Positions 16,286 to 19,427 of a DNA stretch of 19,427 nucleotides are shown here, piece by piece. Position 1 is the first letter of the stretch. Every line of letters starts with the position of its first letter. Made by a program: the position numbers and the translations under genes. A model generated the notes under the pieces. That model worked only from the letters and a program-made list of their open reading frames with translations. It had not been told where the DNA came from and searched no databases. Origin of the DNA: Pseudomonadota bacterium (GTDB lineage Bacteria; Pseudomonadota; Alphaproteobacteria; Rhizobiales; Hyphomicrobiaceae); contig JAKALI010000020.1 of NCBI GenBank assembly GCA_021813195.1, forward strand, positions 1 to 19,427, read 5' to 3'.

Positions 16286-18754
16286 ATGACTGACACGACC
16301 TCGCGCGCGGGCGTGACGCGCGCTTTTTCTACATGTTCACCACAGGCTTCTATCGACCTGCGGCGTCAGCTCAAGCGAACAGCTGTTCTGGCAGCATCGC
16401 CGCTGTGCATGACGCTAATCACGTATCCTGCTGGAGCGCAAAACGCCGTTCCGGAGCCGCAGCCGCCAGCGGCAGCCGATGTGACCCTGCCTGAAATCGA
16501 GGTCACGACACAGCAGACGAAGCCGACCCAGAAGAAATATCCTACTCCAGCAGTGACCAAGAAATCACCTCCGCTCAGTGGAGGTTCCGTGCCATCGGCT
16601 CCGCAACCCGCGAGTGCGGCGGCATCGCAAGATGCAGCAGAGGCCGCTGCGAATGCGGCAGAGGCCGGCGTTGTGCCGGCTGTCGCCACGACAGGTTCTT
16701 TGATTGGAGATCGCGAAGGTTTGCTCGATCTGAGCGGGTCGGGTTCACTCGTCTCAGGAGAGGAGCTCTACACGAGCCATGTCTTCACAACGAACGAGGC
16801 GTTGCGCAAGGTGCCGGGTATCGTCGTGCGTGATGAGGAAGGGTTCGGATTGCGCCCGAACATCGGCATTCGTGGCATGAACCCGACGCGTTCGACAAAG
16901 ACGCTGCTCCTCGAGGACGGCATCTTCGTCACGTTCGCGCCCTACGGTGATAATGCGAGTTACTTCCACCCGTCCATGGATCGCTATGAGCGCGTGGAGG
17001 TCTTCAAGGGGGCCGATCAGCTCCGCTTTGGTCCGCAGACGATCTCAGGCACGATCAATTACGTGACACCCAATCCTCCGAAGAAGCCGTCTGGCTTTGT
17101 TGCCGGGACCGTCGGCAACAACGATTACTACAATGGCCAGTTCAACTACGGGGGCTGGATTGGAAATTTTGGCGGCCTTGTCGACTATGTGCACAAGGAG
17201 GGCGACGGGGCGCGCCAGAACACGCATCACAGGGTGGAGGACGTGGGGGTAAAGGGCGTCGTCCAGATTTCTCCCAATGCGGCGCTGATCAGCAAGTTCA
17301 GCTATTTCACGGAGGATTCCCAGGTCACTTACTCAGGTCTGACGGAAGCCGAAGCGCGCAATTTCGGGCTGTATTACAACCCCTTTAAGAACGACACGTT
17401 CGATACCGAGCGGATCGGCGCCTCGACGACCTTGAATTGGGATCTCAATGACAATGTCAGCGTCGCCTCCACCTTTTATTACAACAGCTTCGACCGGTAT
17501 TGGTGGCGTCAATCCTCGAGCACCGATGATACGCAGTGCGGCGTGGCTTTCCGCAATGCGCGTCGTAATGGTCTTGCTGTCGATGTCGACGCGTGCAATT
17601 CGACGCAGGGTCGCCTGCGCGAATACGAAACGCGCGGGTTCGAGCAGCGATGGACCTTTGACTACGATCTGACGGAAGCGATCTCCAACCGGCTGCGAAC
17701 GGGCTTCCGCATTCACTCCGAGGATCAATATCGCCAGCAGGTGAACGCCACCAGTCCGACGGGGCGCACGGGAACCTTGGCGGAGGATAACGAGCGCGAG
17801 ACGAAGGCGGTGGCACTCTTCGCCGAGAACCGCTTGTCGTTTGGTGCCTTCAGCGTGACGCCCGCCATTCGCCATGAAGACATCGACTACGCACGTTTCA
17901 ACAAACTGAACGGGGCGAAGGGTCGCGACGAAGTCAAGGAATGGATTCCCGGCATCAGCGTCGGTTTCGAGCCAACCAAGAACTTCCTGCTGTTTGCTGG
18001 CGTCCATGAGGGCTTCGCGCCGCCGCGCGTCGAAGATTTGATCGACAATACGGGCGGCAGTGTCGATGTCGATGCGGAGAGTTCGACCAATCTCGAAATC
18101 GGCTTCAAGAGCCAACCGATGAAGGGCTTGACTTTCGATGGTACCTATTTCCGCAACGATTTCGCCAATCTGATCGCGGTCGGATCAATTGCCGGTGGTG
18201 GCGTCAACCTTGCACAGGGCGAAGCTCTATTCGAGGGCGCCGAGCTGTTCGCGCGGCTCGACAGCGCGCGCCTCATGAACACCAGCTGGAATGTGTATGG
18301 GCAGGTCGCCTGGACCTACCTGTGGACGGCCGAGCAGGTGACGCCGTTTATTCGCGTCGACAACGGCCTGCCTGTAGCGGGGGATACCACGGGTAATCGC
18401 CAGCCTTACGCACCAGAGCATCTCGTAACGGCCCGTATCGGCTATGGGCTCAGCAACTTCGATGCGCATGTCGAAATGGTCTACGTGGGCGAACAATTTG
18501 CCGACTTCCAGAACTTCGCCGATGCGGACGCCGCCACGGCGGCTGGATTGAGCGGTGCCTCGGGACGCTTCGGCAAAATCGACAGCCACACGATCTTCAA
18601 TCTCGGCATGACCTACACCTATGAGCCCACCAACACCGACGTTTTTTTCACCGTGAAGAATGTGTTCGACGAGGCGTACATCGTCGACCGCACGCGCGGC
18701 ATTCTGCCGGGTTCGGAGCGGCTGTTCCACGTCGGGGTGAAGCAGGATTTCTGA
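16286..18754 (+). CDS. TonB-dependent siderophore/ferric-citrate-type outer-membrane receptor (FecA-like)
   Basis: The 822-residue protein has a signal peptide (hydrophobic about 32-47, cleavage near PAGAQ), a TonB-box-like PEIEVT at 69-74, a Pro/Ala-rich linker to about 140, and a plug from about 155 to 285. The plug contains NEALRKVPGIVVRDEEGFG, RPNIGIRGMNPTRSTK, LEDGIFVTFAPYGDN and FGPQTISGTINYVTP, the pattern of FecA-type receptors. A 22-stranded barrel follows, ending HVGVKQDF with terminal Phe. The N-terminal signalling domain of E. coli FecA is absent, so it should not drive a FecIR-type sigma cascade. I chose ATG 16286 (GGGGGA site four bases before it) over an in-frame TTG at 16274. 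Substrate is probably a ferric chelate, not provable from sequence. Regulation is likely shared with the imelysin gene. Confidence 0.92.
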   Translation: MTDTTSRAGVTRAFSTCSPQASIDLRRQLKRTAVLAASPLCMTLITYPAGAQNAVPEPQPPAAADVTLPEIEVTTQQTKPTQKKYPTPAVTKKSPPLSGGSVPSAPQPASAAASQDAAEAAANAAEAGVVPAVATTGSLIGDREGLLDLSGSGSLVSGEELYTSHVFTTNEALRKVPGIVVRDEEGFGLRPNIGIRGMNPTRSTKTLLLEDGIFVTFAPYGDNASYFHPSMDRYERVEVFKGADQLRFGPQTISGTINYVTPNPPKKPSGFVAGTVGNNDYYNGQFNYGGWIGNFGGLVDYVHKEGDGARQNTHHRVEDVGVKGVVQISPNAALISKFSYFTEDSQVTYSGLTEAEARNFGLYYNPFKNDTFDTERIGASTTLNWDLNDNVSVASTFYYNSFDRYWWRQSSSTDDTQCGVAFRNARRNGLAVDVDACNSTQGRLREYETRGFEQRWTFDYDLTEAISNRLRTGFRIHSEDQYRQQVNATSPTGRTGTLAEDNERETKAVALFAENRLSFGAFSVTPAIRHEDIDYARFNKLNGAKGRDEVKEWIPGISVGFEPTKNFLLFAGVHEGFAPPRVEDLIDNTGGSVDVDAESSTNLEIGFKSQPMKGLTFDGTYFRNDFANLIAVGSIAGGGVNLAQGEALFEGAELFARLDSARLMNTSWNVYGQVAWTYLWTAEQVTPFIRVDNGLPVAGDTTGNRQPYAPEHLVTARIGYGLSNFDAHVEMVYVGEQFADFQNFADADAATAAGLSGASGRFGKIDSHTIFNLGMTYTYEPTNTDVFFTVKNVFDEAYIVDRTRGILPGSERLFHVGVKQDF

Positions 18755-18775
18755 TCTGCGGGGAGCCCTGAAAAG

Positions 18776-18810
18776 CGAACAACCCCGGCTTATTGGCCGG
18801 GGTTGGTTCG
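18776..18810. terminator. Bidirectional intrinsic terminator
   Basis: CAACCCCGGC (18780-18789) pairs perfectly with GCCGGGGTTG (18796-18805) around a 6-base loop. The outer CGAA (18776-18779) continues with TTCG (18807-18810) past one bulged G. TTTT follows on the plus strand (18811-18814) and AAAA precedes on the left (18771-18774), giving a U-run on the minus strand too. It lies between the convergent receptor gene and tRNA-Ala and can stop both. Confidence 0.9.
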
Positions 18811-18813
18811 TTT

Positions 18814-18889
<76 letters not shown>

Positions 18890-18936
18890 AAACTTAGATC
18901 GTCGCTGTTAGTCGCTCTCTGTTTACAAGCACCTTA

Positions 18937-18990
18937 AAAGGGCCCCCAAATCGAGCGGCTATGAAAGGGCCCCCACATCGAGCGGCCATG
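18937..18990. repeat. Tandem pair of 27-bp repeats
   Basis: Two exactly adjacent 27-base units (18937-18963 and 18964-18990) differ at only two positions. Each begins AAAGGGCCCCCA and ends with CGAGCGGC(T/C)ATG. They lie upstream of tRNA-Ala and downstream of the FYDLN-acid gene. The function is unknown; terminal repeats left by an IS21-like or other element are one possibility, but no transposase remains are seen. Confidence 0.7.
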
Positions 18991-19112
18991 AGACCTTTAG
19001 GCAGAAGATCTAAGCCCACCTTCCTAGGCGCTCAGCACGCCGAGCGCAAGATGGAAGGCGGATCTTTGCTGATGATACTTCGAAGCGCCCCCGACTGACC
19101 AACTGCGACGGA

Positions 19113-19427
19113 TTACGGCTCCTCTTCACCCTCCGTCACCGGACCACCGATGATGTTGGACATATCGCCGCCTTCCTCTTCCTCATCGGCCAGGAACGTG
19201 GAGTCATCGTCAGCCGGAATGTCCTCGGCGTCCTCGATATCGACGAGGGCATCGTCAGCCACGACCTCGACATCCGCATCCTCGCCCAAGCTCTTCTCGG
19301 CCAACAGTTCAGCCTGCTTGGACTTGCGCGCGCCTTTCTCTTCGGCGGCGATCAGCGATGAAAGCGGAGCTGATGCGATCTGGTAGATCGTGCCGCAGAT
19401 CGGGCACACGATGGGGTCGCGTCCCAG
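19113..19427 (-). CDS. FYDLN-acid domain protein (TIGR02300-type), C-terminal part
   Basis: The gene enters from the right edge; 104 codons are visible, ending at TAA 19115-19113. The window begins in the zinc-ribbon half: LGRDPIVCPICGTIYQ, whose CPIC supplies two ligands; the partner CPxTG of the conserved FYDLN region should lie just outside. A basic stretch (EKGARKSKQ) and a long acidic tail rich in Asp and Glu follow (DADVEVVADDALVDIEDAED, EEEEGGDM), as the family name implies. The family is small, cytoplasmic, nearly restricted to Alphaproteobacteria, and has no proven function. It is commonly found upstream of a tRNA-Ala gene, as here. Confidence 0.92.
   Translation of the reverse strand: MGRDPIVCPICGTIYQIASAPLSSLIAAEEKGARKSKQAELLAEKSLGEDADVEVVADDALVDIEDAEDIPADDDSTFLADEEEEGGDMSNIIGGPVTEGEEEP

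Noticed and set aside
16286..18754. FecA-type receptor with surface signalling to a FecIR sigma/anti-sigma pair.
   Set aside because: The N-terminal region is a low-complexity Pro/Ala linker without the signalling domain, and no sigma or anti-sigma gene is nearby.

Overview
The window looks like chromosomal DNA of a GC-rich alphaproteobacterium, most likely of the Hyphomicrobiales. The evidence is a porin whose mature N-terminus carries the CCADLEERIAELE signature, a FYDLN-acid zinc-ribbon protein next to tRNA-Ala, and TonB receptors with a Pro/Ala-rich N-terminal linker. This placement is inferred from motifs, not from a database search. The left edge is different: positions 1 to about 235 hold the 3' end of a folE gene and the first codons of a BLUF-domain gene, both on the minus strand. 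They look foreign (betaproteobacterial in my recollection) and butt directly into the 3' end of an RND adaptor gene, so this is a recombination junction or an assembly chimera.

Layout. (1) 236-3549, plus strand: tail of a periplasmic adaptor and a complete RND efflux permease, joined by an ATGA overlap. (2) 3550-4022: gene-free gap between convergent units, with an imperfect direct repeat. (3) 10286 down to 4023, minus strand: one apparent operon, dabB - dabA - cysD - a 107-codon gene of unknown function - a DUF6671 gene. DabA/DabB form the DAB energy-coupled inorganic-carbon uptake system; DabA keeps all four expected zinc ligands. cysD has no cysN beside it and is instead translationally coupled (TAATG) to the unknown small gene. 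(4) 10492-11409, plus strand: a divergent LysR-type regulator. A 33-bp inverted-repeat region in the shared intergenic DNA is the likely operator. (5) 11712-18754, plus strand: an iron-acquisition-type locus with an imelysin (IrpA-like), a frameshifted porin, a di-haem DUF1111 oxidoreductase and a FecA-like TonB receptor. (6) 18776-19427: bidirectional terminator, tRNA-Ala(GGC) on the minus strand, a 27-bp tandem repeat, and the C-terminal part of a FYDLN-acid (TIGR02300-type) protein.

How the genes may work together. The dab operon with its LysR regulator suggests controlled bicarbonate/CO2 accumulation. Its fusion with a sulfate-activation subunit and two uncharacterised proteins is the most unusual gene arrangement here. 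The imelysin and FecA-like genes are 4.5 kb apart, yet share a promoter and leader design: a GAATT-N5-AATTC dyad, a TTGAC -35-like element exactly 28 bp from the dyad start in both, and a nearly identical 5'-leader hairpin just before the ribosome-binding site. This argues for common control of the locus, probably by iron. All functions are read from protein motifs alone.
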